Shown here one piece after another: positions 22,665 through 30,867 of a stretch of DNA of 52,644 nt. The DNA is taken from the NCBI GenBank assembly GCA_004297985.1, contig SCRA01000060.1, forward strand, positions 1 to 52,644. The letters are read 5' to 3'. The notes beneath the pieces are model-generated. The model did not search any database. It saw nothing but the letters and a program-made list of their open reading frames with translations, and was not told where the DNA came from. The position numbers and the translations under genes were made by a program. Source of the DNA: a bacterium. GTDB taxonomy: Bacteria > Vulcanimicrobiota > Vulcanimicrobiia > Vulcanimicrobiales > SCRA01. Position 1 is the first letter of the stretch. Each line of letters starts with the position of its first letter.

Positions 22665-24172
22665 TTCCGAGACCCTCGAACGTCAATATTCTTACCGCTG
22701 ATGCGGCAGCGGAACTTGTCGGCCCCGCGTCGGTGATCACGATATCGGGCGCGGCCGGCAACCTGGTTCCCGACGCCCTGTTGCGAGCCATACGGCGCCG
22801 GTTCGACGCCCATGGCACGCCGCACGGTCTCATAGCCATCTGCCCGGTCGCCGTGGGCGACGTATCTGGAATCCCTGGCCTGGATCATCTAGCCACCCCG
22901 CGTTTGCTGTCAACGATCGTGTGCGGCAGCTACGTGTACGGCCGGCGTGCGGATACGGGTGAAGAGCCGGAAATCACCAAACTGGTCCTTGGCGGGGAAA
23001 TCGAGGCGTATAATTTCGGTATCGGCGTCGTTTACAATGCGCTCAGGGAGACGGCCGCCAACAGACCTGGTTTGATCACGCGTGTCGGACTCGGGACCTT
23101 CCAGGACCCGCGGCAACGTGGCGGGCGATTGCACGAAGCTACGCCGCCACGCTTTGTCACGGTCTGTCCGATCGATGGCGAGGAGTTCTTGAGGTATCAG
23201 TTGCCGGCCGTTGACGTCGCCCTTCTTCGCGGCTCGACCGCGGATGAGTTTGGCAACATTTCGATCGAGCGTGAACCGATCGACGGGGGCGTCTTCGTAC
23301 AGGCACTCGCTGCACACAACCGCGGCGGTCGGGTCATCGTCCAAGTGGAGCGGTTGACTGAAGGTCATTCTTTGCCTGCTCGCAGCGTGGTCATCCCGGG
23401 GGTGCTGGTCGATGCAGTCGTGGTTGCCCCAGGAGAAAAACAGGCGACGGGAATCCAGTATGACCCGTATCTGAGTGGCGAGCTGAAAGCGCCTGACCGC
23501 AGCGTGGATGGGTTGCTGGATCCGATCGAGCAAGCCATTCTCGACAGAGCCGTTGGCCGGCTACCCGCCGACGGGCTGGTCATCCTCGGGTTTGGAATAC
23601 CGTCGCGACTACCGGATCATCCCCGTCTGCCGGAGGGTGTCCGGTTCTGCGTGGAGCACGGAGCGATTGGCGGATCGCCGGCAGTTGGCTTGGAGTTTGG
23701 CGGCGCGCGCAACGCGGAAGCGCTTATCGACAGCCCGTCGATGTTCGATCTGATCGACGGCGGCGGCTGTGACGTGGCGTGTCTCGGATTCTCAGAAGTC
23801 TCTCGCGATGGGTCCGTCAACGTCAGTAGGCTGCCCAGTGCGATACCGGGCTCAGGCGGCTTCACGAACATCACCGCGGCGACTCGTGATATCATCTATT
23901 GTGGTTCTTTCACCGCGGGTGGGCTCAAGGTTGATTATAGCGGGGGTGAGGTCCATATCGTGACGGAAGGGCGGCACAAGAAGTTCGTGCGTGCGCCGCG
24001 TGAGATCACGTATAATTCGAGCCTCAACCCTTCTCAGCGTGTGACGTTTGTCACCGATCGATGCATTATCGAGCGCCGGAGTCAGCGTCTGGTCGTCACC
24101 ACCGTCTATCCTGGCGTCGACCTCGAGCGCGACATCCTTGCTCAATCAGAGTTTGAGCTGGACGTGGAGTAG
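22661..24172 (+). CDS. Family I CoA-transferase (fused alpha-beta type)
   Basis: 503 residues. Two tandem CoA-transferase domains, like propionate or acetate CoA-transferases (Pct/YdiF). The N-terminal half has VITISGAAGNLVPDAL and the C-terminal half has the catalytic Glu332 in CVEHGAIGG. TGIQYDPYLSGELK resembles the propionate CoA-transferase linker. It moves CoA from a donor ester to an imported acid. Operon position between a crotonase gene and the LacI gene suggests activation of the operon's substrate or an intermediate. Confidence 0.9.
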   Translation: MIPRPSNVNILTADAAAELVGPASVITISGAAGNLVPDALLRAIRRRFDAHGTPHGLIAICPVAVGDVSGIPGLDHLATPRLLSTIVCGSYVYGRRADTGEEPEITKLVLGGEIEAYNFGIGVVYNALRETAANRPGLITRVGLGTFQDPRQRGGRLHEATPPRFVTVCPIDGEEFLRYQLPAVDVALLRGSTADEFGNISIEREPIDGGVFVQALAAHNRGGRVIVQVERLTEGHSLPARSVVIPGVLVDAVVVAPGEKQATGIQYDPYLSGELKAPDRSVDGLLDPIEQAILDRAVGRLPADGLVILGFGIPSRLPDHPRLPEGVRFCVEHGAIGGSPAVGLEFGGARNAEALIDSPSMFDLIDGGGCDVACLGFSEVSRDGSVNVSRLPSAIPGSGGFTNITAATRDIIYCGSFTAGGLKVDYSGGEVHIVTEGRHKKFVRAPREITYNSSLNPSQRVTFVTDRCIIERRSQRLVVTTVYPGVDLERDILAQSEFELDVE

Positions 24173-24196
24173 AGGAGGCGGGAGAGAAAGGTTCAT

Positions 24197-25255
24197 ATGG
24201 GAGACTCACCTCGGCCGGGAGGCAGCGGGGCGTCCTCCCGGCCTGAACGACGTGTTACCGTCAGGATGGTCGCAGAGCGGGCAGGCGCCTCAATTACCAC
24301 GGTGTCCCGTGTGCTCAATAGCGTCCCAGTCGCGATCAGCGCTTCGTTGCGGCAGCAGGTTCTGAAGGCGGCAAGAGAACTCGATTATCGCCCCAATGCC
24401 CTTGCGGTCAGCCTCCGAAAAGGGGGTGCGACGAAAACGATTGGTCTGCTGATTGCAGATATCTCGGCACCGTATTTTCACGTTCTTACGCGTGGTGTGG
24501 AAGATGCGGCTCAGGCTGCCGGGTATACGGTGGTTCTGTGCGACACGGATCGCGACCCGGGGAAGGAGCTGAGGTACCTCGACGTGTTGTACCGGAAGCA
24601 GGTCGATGCCATTATTTTCGCCGGAGGCGCCGTAGATATGGATCAGCACCTGCGCGGCCGCAACTGGGGGCCGGTCAAGGTTGTCGCAGTGGGACCGCAC
24701 ACGTTGCCATTCCCACGCGTCGAAGTTGACAATCGGGCCGCCATCGCTGCGGCGGTCGGCCACCTGGCTGAGCAAGGATGCCGACGCATCGCGTGCATCT
24801 CCGGGCGGCGGAATTGGCTGATTTCCGAGATCCGCCGGGAGGGCTTCAAACAAGGATTACTTGCTGCCGGCCTCGCTGTGGACCAGCAACTAGACTTGGA
24901 GAGCTCACTCTCACTGGAGTCCGGAGAGACAAGTACGAAGCGCGCTCTGGACGCTGGCCTCACGTTCGATGGTCTGGTCGCATTCACCGACGAAGGGGCC
25001 ATCGGCGCTATGCGCGCGTTGAAGGCGGCCGGGCTCCGCGTTCCCGAGGATGTCGCTGTGATCGGCTGCGACGACACCCGTATTTCACCGTTGATCGAGC
25101 CACCACTTAGCAGCATCGCTTTTCCGCTGCGCCAGATGGGCGCGGTGGCCGTGGAGATGATCCTCGCGATGAACGCGGGATTGGCCGTTGAAGACCGACA
25201 CTTTCCATTTGAGATGCGTCTGCGCGCGTCATCCCTGCGTCGTCCAATTGCATGA
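24197..25255 (+). CDS. LacI/GalR-family transcriptional regulator
   Basis: 352 residues, preceded by a purine-rich ribosome site. The helix-turn-helix is VRMVAERAGASITTVSRVLN (22-41), with hinge helix YRPNALAVSLRKG. The effector domain follows the periplasmic-binding fold: TIGLLIADISAPYFHVLTRG, HLAEQGCRRIACISG and VAVIGCDDTRISPLIEPPL. It is encoded within the operon whose promoter carries a LacI-type site at 15207-15218, so it is probably an autorepressor relieved by a sugar-acid-like ligand. Confidence 0.92.
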   Translation: MGDSPRPGGSGASSRPERRVTVRMVAERAGASITTVSRVLNSVPVAISASLRQQVLKAARELDYRPNALAVSLRKGGATKTIGLLIADISAPYFHVLTRGVEDAAQAAGYTVVLCDTDRDPGKELRYLDVLYRKQVDAIIFAGGAVDMDQHLRGRNWGPVKVVAVGPHTLPFPRVEVDNRAAIAAAVGHLAEQGCRRIACISGRRNWLISEIRREGFKQGLLAAGLAVDQQLDLESSLSLESGETSTKRALDAGLTFDGLVAFTDEGAIGAMRALKAAGLRVPEDVAVIGCDDTRISPLIEPPLSSIAFPLRQMGAVAVEMILAMNAGLAVEDRHFPFEMRLRASSLRRPIA

Positions 25256-25271
25256 CCGTCTGGAAGCTCGC

Positions 25272-26471
25272 GTGACGCTCGGCACGATCTGGCAGGATTA
25301 TCTGGCTGCTGCGGCGTGGGAATCCGAGCGTTCACTCGCGAGGCCACGGACCGCGTACCCGCACTACAGCGAAAACGGTCATTGGGTCACCCTCGATATC
25401 GAGCATCGGAGCGCCTGGAATGGCAACTTTTACGATCACGGCAATTGGACGGCCGGCTTCCGGTTCGGCGTGACGTGGCTGCTCGCGCTCGGCAGCAGCG
25501 ATGCGAAGATCGCGCGACTAGCACATGAACGGCTGGCCGACCTTTCGACGCGCGCCGACGATGCGACGACGCACGACCTAGGTTTTCTGTTCTACCCGAG
25601 CTTCGCGCTAGGCATGGAAAGTGGTTTCGTGACACGTCAAGAAGCGGGACCAGCACTCACCGCTGCCCGGATGATGGTCCGCCGCTATAACGCGTGCGGC
25701 GATTACATCCAAGCCTTCGGCCCGATCGGCGACTCGCGGTCTGCCGGGACGAGCACGATTGATACGATGATGAACCTTCCCCTTTTGTGGTGGGCCTTTG
25801 CGTACAGTCTCGATCCGGCGATCTACGAGGTCGCGCGCCGGCATGCGCGAACCTCTGCGCGCCTTTTTCTTCGCGATGATGCCTCCACGTATCATTTGAG
25901 TACGTTCAACCAGGACTCGGGTGCCATCGTTCGCCGCGGTACCTATCAGGGCGCCGGTGATACCTCGTGTTGGTCGCGCGGCCAGGCGTGGGCGCTCTGT
26001 GGGTTCGCATGGTCATACGCGGCGACGGGTGAGGTCGAGTTCTTGACAGCCGCGGAGCGCGTCGGTTCCTACTTCTGGGCGCATCTCCCGGCCGACGGCG
26101 TCGTGCCTTGGGACTTCTCCGACACTTCTCCTCACGCCGCGCGAGACGCTAGTGCCTCGGCGATCGCCGCGCTTGGCGCGCTGATCCTCGGGTACGTGCA
26201 CCCGGACCCCGACGCCGCCATGCGTCACGATCGCCTTGCACGCGCCCTGTTGGGGAGGCTCGGTGACGCGGCGCTGAATCGCGACGAGCACATCGATGGG
26301 ATCCTGCTCCACTCCTGTTATTCGTGGCCGCACCGTCTCGGCCTCGACGGTGCGACCGCGTGGGGCGACTTCTACTTCGGTCTCGCTTTGGCCGCAGCAA
26401 ATGGCTGCGTAGACCTGAGAGCTCTCGCCTCGACCGCGCGCACACTCTCGGAGGTATCGTGCCATGGCTAA
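25272..26471 (+). CDS. GH88-family unsaturated glucuronyl hydrolase
   Basis: 399 residues from GTG 25272, which has GGAAG upstream; a frame open to 25188 would overlap lacI. The alpha6/alpha6-barrel family is shown by HDLGFLFYP with Asp102, IDTMMNLPLLWWA with Asp164 (the catalytic pair in GH88), and SCWSRGQAWALCGFAWSY. There is no signal peptide, so it acts in the cytoplasm on short unsaturated oligosaccharides left by polysaccharide lyases, releasing 4-deoxy-5-keto-uronate. This ties the operon to uronate polymers such as pectin-like, glycosaminoglycan-like or gellan-like material. Confidence 0.88.
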   Translation: MTLGTIWQDYLAAAAWESERSLARPRTAYPHYSENGHWVTLDIEHRSAWNGNFYDHGNWTAGFRFGVTWLLALGSSDAKIARLAHERLADLSTRADDATTHDLGFLFYPSFALGMESGFVTRQEAGPALTAARMMVRRYNACGDYIQAFGPIGDSRSAGTSTIDTMMNLPLLWWAFAYSLDPAIYEVARRHARTSARLFLRDDASTYHLSTFNQDSGAIVRRGTYQGAGDTSCWSRGQAWALCGFAWSYAATGEVEFLTAAERVGSYFWAHLPADGVVPWDFSDTSPHAARDASASAIAALGALILGYVHPDPDAAMRHDRLARALLGRLGDAALNRDEHIDGILLHSCYSWPHRLGLDGATAWGDFYFGLALAAANGCVDLRALASTARTLSEVSCHG

Positions 26472-27660
26472 ACCGCCCATGAGAATGCTTTCAGGGATCA
26501 AGCTGTTGTGTTTCACGCAATTTCTGCTCGGTCCAGCCGCCGCGCAGTATCTCGGCGATCTCGGCGCCGAGGTCGTGAAGGTCGAGGCGCCGGGATCGGG
26601 TGCGTGGGAGCGCCACTGGTCCGGCGGCAACACGTATCCCGGCGGTGTAAGTGCCTTCATGATGCTCTCCCATCGCAATGTTCGCAGCGTTACCCTGAAC
26701 TTGAAACACCCCAAAGGACGAGAACTCGCCTTGCGATTGGCCCAACGATGCGACGTCCTGGTAGAGAACTTTCGCCCCGGCGTGATGGAGCGTTTCGGGC
26801 TCGCCTACTCCGATGTCCGCGCACACAACCCGCGCATTATCTACGCCTCGGCGTCCGGTTACGGCAGCGACAGTCCCTTCCGTGATCTGCCCGGACAAGA
26901 TTTGCTCATCCAAGCCATCTCCGGACTGGCCGCAATAACTGGCTGCGAAGGTGAAGCGCCCGTTCCCGCAGGGGCCGCGATCGTCGATCAACACGCTGCG
27001 GCGCTCCTGGCCATGGGGATTCTCGGCGCGCTCTTCCACCGGGAGCGCACCGGCGAGGGACAACGCATCGAGGTCACGATGGTCCAAGCCGCGCTCGACC
27101 TCCAGTCGGAACCGGTCGTCTACTGGCTCAACGACGGGCAGGTCGAGCTCCCGCGCGAGCGGCTCGCGTCAGCGTTTCATGAAGCGCCCTACGGCATCTA
27201 TGCGACCGGCGACGGCTACCTCGCAATCTCGATCACGTCCATCGCAACGCTGAGCAAGGCACTGGGCGATCCGCTGGAGCTTGCGCCATATTTGGATCGG
27301 CAGGCTGCGTTCACATATCGCAACGAGATCCGCCAGGCGCTCGATCCGCTGCTCCGCGCGAAGACGACCGCGGAGTGGCTCGATGCGTTACGTGCCGCCG
27401 GAGTCTGGTGCGCGCCCGTGAACGATTATGAGCACGTCTTTGCGGATCCGGTGATCCGCCACATTGATCCAATTCTCGAGTTCGATCATCCGCGAGCCGG
27501 GCGCGTAAAAGTCCTCAAACATCCCGTGCGCTACGAGAGTGGTGAGCCGGGGCTGGAGCGGCTTCCGCCCGCCCTTGGCCAGCACACCGACGAGATACTG
27601 AAGGAACTCGGCCTCGACGACCGTGAGATCACTGAGCTGCACGCAGACGGCGTGGCATAA
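26464..27660 (+). CDS. CaiB/BaiF-family (type III) CoA-transferase
   Basis: 398 residues, overlapping the GH88 gene by eight bases. Family marks: FLLGPAAAQYLGDLGAEVVK, VLVENFRPGVMERFGL, nucleophile Asp146 in LPGQDLLIQAISGL, and the small domain ending in GVWCAPVNDYEHVFADP. It transfers CoA between carboxylates through an aspartyl-CoA anhydride. It is the last gene of the operon and the second CoA-transferase in it, which is unusual and suggests two acyl-CoA stages. Confidence 0.9.
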   Translation: MAKPPMRMLSGIKLLCFTQFLLGPAAAQYLGDLGAEVVKVEAPGSGAWERHWSGGNTYPGGVSAFMMLSHRNVRSVTLNLKHPKGRELALRLAQRCDVLVENFRPGVMERFGLAYSDVRAHNPRIIYASASGYGSDSPFRDLPGQDLLIQAISGLAAITGCEGEAPVPAGAAIVDQHAAALLAMGILGALFHRERTGEGQRIEVTMVQAALDLQSEPVVYWLNDGQVELPRERLASAFHEAPYGIYATGDGYLAISITSIATLSKALGDPLELAPYLDRQAAFTYRNEIRQALDPLLRAKTTAEWLDALRAAGVWCAPVNDYEHVFADPVIRHIDPILEFDHPRAGRVKVLKHPVRYESGEPGLERLPPALGQHTDEILKELGLDDREITELHADGVA

Positions 27661-27784
27661 GTACAAGTGAGGAGCATGAGTGGTCGAAGGTTTCCCGCGC
27701 TGGAGAGCCCCGCGACGAATCCACCTGGAGACGGCGCCAAGGAATCGACAGTGCGCCTACATCGGCCCGCTGCAGTCTCGCAGC

Positions 27785-27883
27785 CCCGACCAGCACGCTC
27801 CCCGGCACGTTGACGAAGTGGATCGAGATCAAGCCGGCCGCCGCAGCGCGCTCCGCCCACTCGCCGACGCGGCCGATGTGCGC
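27785..27883 (-). pseudogene. Ldh2-family (malate/L-lactate dehydrogenase) fragment
   Basis: On the minus strand, directly after the GntR stop, 33 codons read HIGRVGEWAERAAAAG, then LISIHFVNVPGSVLV. This is the conserved core of Ldh2-type NAD(P)-dependent 2-hydroxyacid dehydrogenases. Nothing of the remaining 300 residues is left in frame. The regulator was probably once the first gene of an operon with this dehydrogenase. Confidence 0.65.
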
Positions 27884-27886
27884 CGC

Positions 27887-28600
27887 TCACAGCCTCAGGA
27901 GCTCTTTTACGTGGCGCTCGGTGCGTGCCAGATGGCGGCGCATCGCCGAGCGCGCACCCGCTGCGTCGCCGCGCTTCACGGCGCGATAGATCGCGATGTG
28001 ATCGGCCAGCGCGCGCTCGAGGTGTCCGGGAAGAGCGCTGGTCGTCTGCTGGCTGAAAGTCAGGAGCTCGCGCATCGAGTCTCCCATCTTCAAGAGGACG
28101 GAGTTGCCCGTCGCCTCCAGGATCGCGCGATGGAAGTCCGAGTCCGCGTTGCCGAATGCTACCGGCATCTCGACGGTGGCGTGCATCATCTTGATCGCGG
28201 CGTCCATTCGCGCGAGGTGCGTCTGTTCGGCGCGCTCGGCAGCCAGGGCGGCCACCTCGCACTCGAAGATGCTGCGAGCCTCCATCAGGTCCTGGAGTAC
28301 GGAGACCATGGTCCCGCGCTCGCGCCTGGCGACCAGAATACTGGCGTCCAGGGGGTCCCAGCGCTCGGGGTCCGTGACGCGTGTCCCCGCACCGTGGCGG
28401 ATCTCCACGAGACCCTTGTCCGCCAAGACGCGCAGCGCCTCGCGTACGACGGTGCGCGACGTACCGAACTGCAGGGCCAACTCGGATTCCGGCGGCAGGA
28501 AGACGCCGGGTTGGAGCTCCCCGGAGACGATGCGGCCCACGATCGCCTCCACGATCTGAACATGGAGTCGCTTCGGCGCGACATGCTTGTACGCTGCCAT
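27887..28600 (-). CDS. FadR-type (FCD) GntR-family regulator
   Basis: 237 residues. The N-terminal winged helix is IVEAIVGRIVSGELQPGVFL, then SELALQFGTSRTVVREALRV. The FCD ligand domain follows (about 85-230) with metal-binding residues of the type D-x3-H (SDFHRAILEATGN) and two later histidines (ADHIAIYRAV, MRRHLARTERH). A box 11 bases upstream of its ATG is repeated in the divergent gap at 13.69 kb. FCD regulators usually sense sugar acids or other carboxylates. Its former downstream partner is a relic, so it now probably serves the aldolase and the 13-kb pair. Confidence 0.9.
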   Translation of the reverse strand: MAAYKHVAPKRLHVQIVEAIVGRIVSGELQPGVFLPPESELALQFGTSRTVVREALRVLADKGLVEIRHGAGTRVTDPERWDPLDASILVARRERGTMVSVLQDLMEARSIFECEVAALAAERAEQTHLARMDAAIKMMHATVEMPVAFGNADSDFHRAILEATGNSVLLKMGDSMRELLTFSQQTTSALPGHLERALADHIAIYRAVKRGDAAGARSAMRRHLARTERHVKELLRL

Positions 28601-28611
28601 GCTCGGAAAAC

Positions 28612-28634
28612 TTGTCTGATGACTTGACGACTTC
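28612..28634. promoter_or_regulatory. Operator-like box upstream of the GntR gene
   Basis: It begins TTGTCTGATGACT and continues, after one base, GACGACT. It differs from 13691-13713 only at single positions and lies within 11-34 bases of the GntR start on the minus strand. It fits an autoregulatory site. Confidence 0.55.
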
Positions 28635-28672
28635 CTACCGCCCCTCGTATCATGGGCATCGTAGGGGGAGGG

Positions 28673-28792
28673 ATGCGAACGGCTTCGACCCTCTCTAACG
28701 CGCGTATGGCGCTCGCCGTGGCCGGTCGCGGATACGTGTTGGAGACCGGGCGCATCACCGGCAAGCGCGGCAGAGCCCGTGAGCGTCGTTGA
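28673..28792 (+). pseudogene. LivF ATPase C-terminal fragment
   Basis: In the divergent gap a 39-codon frame contains NARMALAVAGRGYVLETGRI, the end of LivF-type ABC ATPases (compare NAR-AL-IADR-YVLETG). It then runs into unrelated codons and a stop. All earlier motifs are missing. It is debris of another LIV transporter operon that once preceded the aldolase gene. Confidence 0.7.
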
Positions 28793-28808
28793 GAGCAGGA
28801 GGACGATG

Positions 28809-29621
28809 ATGCGGGCAAATCGGTTGAAGCAACTCTGGCGGGAGGGTGGCGCGGCGGTCAATGGGTGGTTGACCATCCCGAGCTCATTCAGCGCCGAGAT
28901 CATGGCCCACGCAGGCTGGACCTCGATCACTGTGGATATGCAGCATGGCCTCGTTGACTATCAGACGATGGTAACGATGCTGCAGGCCATCTCGACGACC
29001 GAGGCCGTTCCGCTCGTGCGCGTGCCGTGGAACGATCCGGGCATCATCATGAAGTCGCTGGACGCCGGGGCGTTCGGCGTCATCTGTCCGATGGTCAACA
29101 GCCGCGAGGAGGCAGAGCGGCTGGTGGGCGCCTGCAAGTATCCACCGGAGGGCTACCGCAGCTCTGGGCCCGTGCGGGCATCCCTGTACTGCGGCTCCGA
29201 TTATCAGCAGCACGCGAATGCGTCGGTGGTGGCGTTCGCGATGATCGAGACCAAGGCGGCGGTTGAGCGGCTCGATGAGATCCTCAGCACGCCGGGCCTC
29301 GACGCGGTCTACGTCGGCCCGGCCGATCTCAGCTTCTCGCTGACGGGGAAGTTTGGTTTCGATCACGCAGAGGGCACCATCTGCTACAACGCCATCGAGA
29401 CGATCCTCGCGGCCTGTAAACGGCGCGGTGTCGTCGCCGGTATCCATACCGGATCGCCGGAGTATGCGGTGAAGATGATCCGCTTGGGTTTTCAGTTCGT
29501 TTCGATCGGCTCCGACGCGAAGCTGCTGGCCGGCGCCGCGGGTGATGCCGTGGCGCGCGTGAGAGCGATCCGCGAGGGCAGGGGCGAGCCTACGACTGCG
29601 GCAGGCAGCGCGCCGTACTGA
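28809..29621 (+). CDS. HpcH/HpaI-family aldolase
   Basis: 270 residues. ATG 28809 is six bases from AGGAGG (28797-28802); ATG 28806 is too close. This is a class II metal-dependent TIM barrel: His46 in VDMQHGLVDY, Arg71 in VRVPW, Glu147 in AMIETKAAVERL, and Asp173 in YVGPADLSFSL. Relatives are 4-hydroxy-2-oxoheptanedioate aldolase, 2-keto-3-deoxy-L-rhamnonate aldolase and KDG-glucarate aldolase, giving pyruvate plus an aldehyde. With the sugar-acid dehydrogenases nearby, cleavage of a 2-keto-3-deoxy acid is the likely job. Confidence 0.9.
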   Translation: MRANRLKQLWREGGAAVNGWLTIPSSFSAEIMAHAGWTSITVDMQHGLVDYQTMVTMLQAISTTEAVPLVRVPWNDPGIIMKSLDAGAFGVICPMVNSREEAERLVGACKYPPEGYRSSGPVRASLYCGSDYQQHANASVVAFAMIETKAAVERLDEILSTPGLDAVYVGPADLSFSLTGKFGFDHAEGTICYNAIETILAACKRRGVVAGIHTGSPEYAVKMIRLGFQFVSIGSDAKLLAGAAGDAVARVRAIREGRGEPTTAAGSAPY

Positions 29622-29658
29622 TCGGCTCGACGCCTTCACGCCGGTGACTCGAAGCTCT

Positions 29659-29675
29659 GGAACGTTCAGCGTTCC
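29659..29675. terminator. Short hairpin between convergent genes
   Basis: GGAACG (29659-29664) and CGTTCC (29670-29675) form a perfect stem with a 5-base loop in the convergent gap after the aldolase and the ATPase genes. There is no T-tract, so it is weak evidence for a bidirectional terminator. Confidence 0.3.
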
Positions 29676-30826
29676 TCGTCGGCGTCAACCAGGATCGCGC
29701 GCTCGGCAGGGATGTGTAGCCACAACGGCTCTCCTTCCAAGTACAGCATATTCGGAAAGCCTTGGACGCGGAGCACCCCGCCCGGCCACTCCACCACGTA
29801 GTTGACGATGTCGCCGAGCAAGATCCGCTCCTTGATCGTCGCCGGCCAGCAGTTGACGCTCGTGCCTTTCGACCCTCGCCGAAGCTCCGGATAGACCGTG
29901 CGCACGGCAACGAGAGACTCGCCTTTCGCGTTCGGCGCCGGCATGTCCACGCGCGGGGCACAGGCGAGTCTCGCGCTACCTATCTCGAGGACGACCGCCT
30001 CGCCAGGCCGGCGCTCTGCAACTTGCCCGTTCAGGATGTTCGCGGCGCCGATGAAGTCGGCGACGAAACGACTGCACGGCGCGTCGTATATATCCAATGG
30101 TTTGCCGACCTGTTCGATAACGCCGTCACGCATCACGATGATCCGATCGGAGAGCGCCATGGCCTCCTCCTGATCATGCGTAACGTAGAGGTTCGTGACG
30201 CGAAATTGGCGCTGGATACGTTTCAGCTCCTCGCGCATGCGCACGCGTAAGCGCGCGTCGAGGTTCGAGAGCGGTTCGTCGAGCAAGAGCGCCTTCGGGA
30301 GATACGCATAGCTGCGCGCTAATGCTACGCGTTGCTGTTGACCGCCGCTCAAGTTCGTCGCCGGTTGATCGATGAAGGCCTCCATGCCGACCATGCGCAG
30401 CACCTCGGTAACGCGCAGCTTGATCTGGTTCGCACGTTCTTTGCGAAGGCGGAGCGGGTAGGCGACGTTCTCGAACACCGTCATGTGCGGCCAAATCGCA
30501 TACGATTGAAAGACCATCGACAGCGACCGCCGCTCCGACGGGATATCGATGCCTTGGCGCGCGGAGAACACGATGTGGTCGTCGATCACGATCTCGCCCG
30601 CCGTCGGCGTCTCGAGGCCGGCGATGCAGCGCAACGTCGTCGTCTTCCCGCACCCTGAGGGCCCCAGGAGCGAGAGTTGTTCACCCTCGTAGATTACGAA
30701 CGAGACACCACGAACCGCAGGCTTGCCGTTGTAACACGCTTCGAGACCGGAGACGCGAATGAGCGGTCGACCGGGCGCTTGCGGCATCACGCCGCGGACG
30801 TCCGCGAGGCTCTGTTCGTGCTTCAC
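29666..30826 (-). CDS. Iron/putrescine-type ABC transporter ATPase
   Basis: About 386 residues. GTG 30826 is preceded by GGAGGAG at a six-base spacing. A TTG 17 bases upstream with its own AGGAGG is possible. Motifs: Walker A GPSGCGKTT, signature NLSGGQQQRVALARSY, Walker B LLLDEPLSNLDA and switch THDQEEAMALSD. A C-terminal TOBE-type regulatory domain spans about 270-386. Powers the fused permease encoded upstream. The family covers ferric iron, thiosulfate, spermidine and phosphonate carriers. Confidence 0.92.
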   Translation of the reverse strand: MKHEQSLADVRGVMPQAPGRPLIRVSGLEACYNGKPAVRGVSFVIYEGEQLSLLGPSGCGKTTTLRCIAGLETPTAGEIVIDDHIVFSARQGIDIPSERRSLSMVFQSYAIWPHMTVFENVAYPLRLRKERANQIKLRVTEVLRMVGMEAFIDQPATNLSGGQQQRVALARSYAYLPKALLLDEPLSNLDARLRVRMREELKRIQRQFRVTNLYVTHDQEEAMALSDRIIVMRDGVIEQVGKPLDIYDAPCSRFVADFIGAANILNGQVAERRPGEAVVLEIGSARLACAPRVDMPAPNAKGESLVAVRTVYPELRRGSKGTSVNCWPATIKERILLGDIVNYVVEWPGGVLRVQGFPNMLYLEGEPLWLHIPAERAILVDADEER

Positions 30827-30867
30827 CGCCAGCTCCTCCAACGCGATATCCTCCTCTGCTTGGCCCG

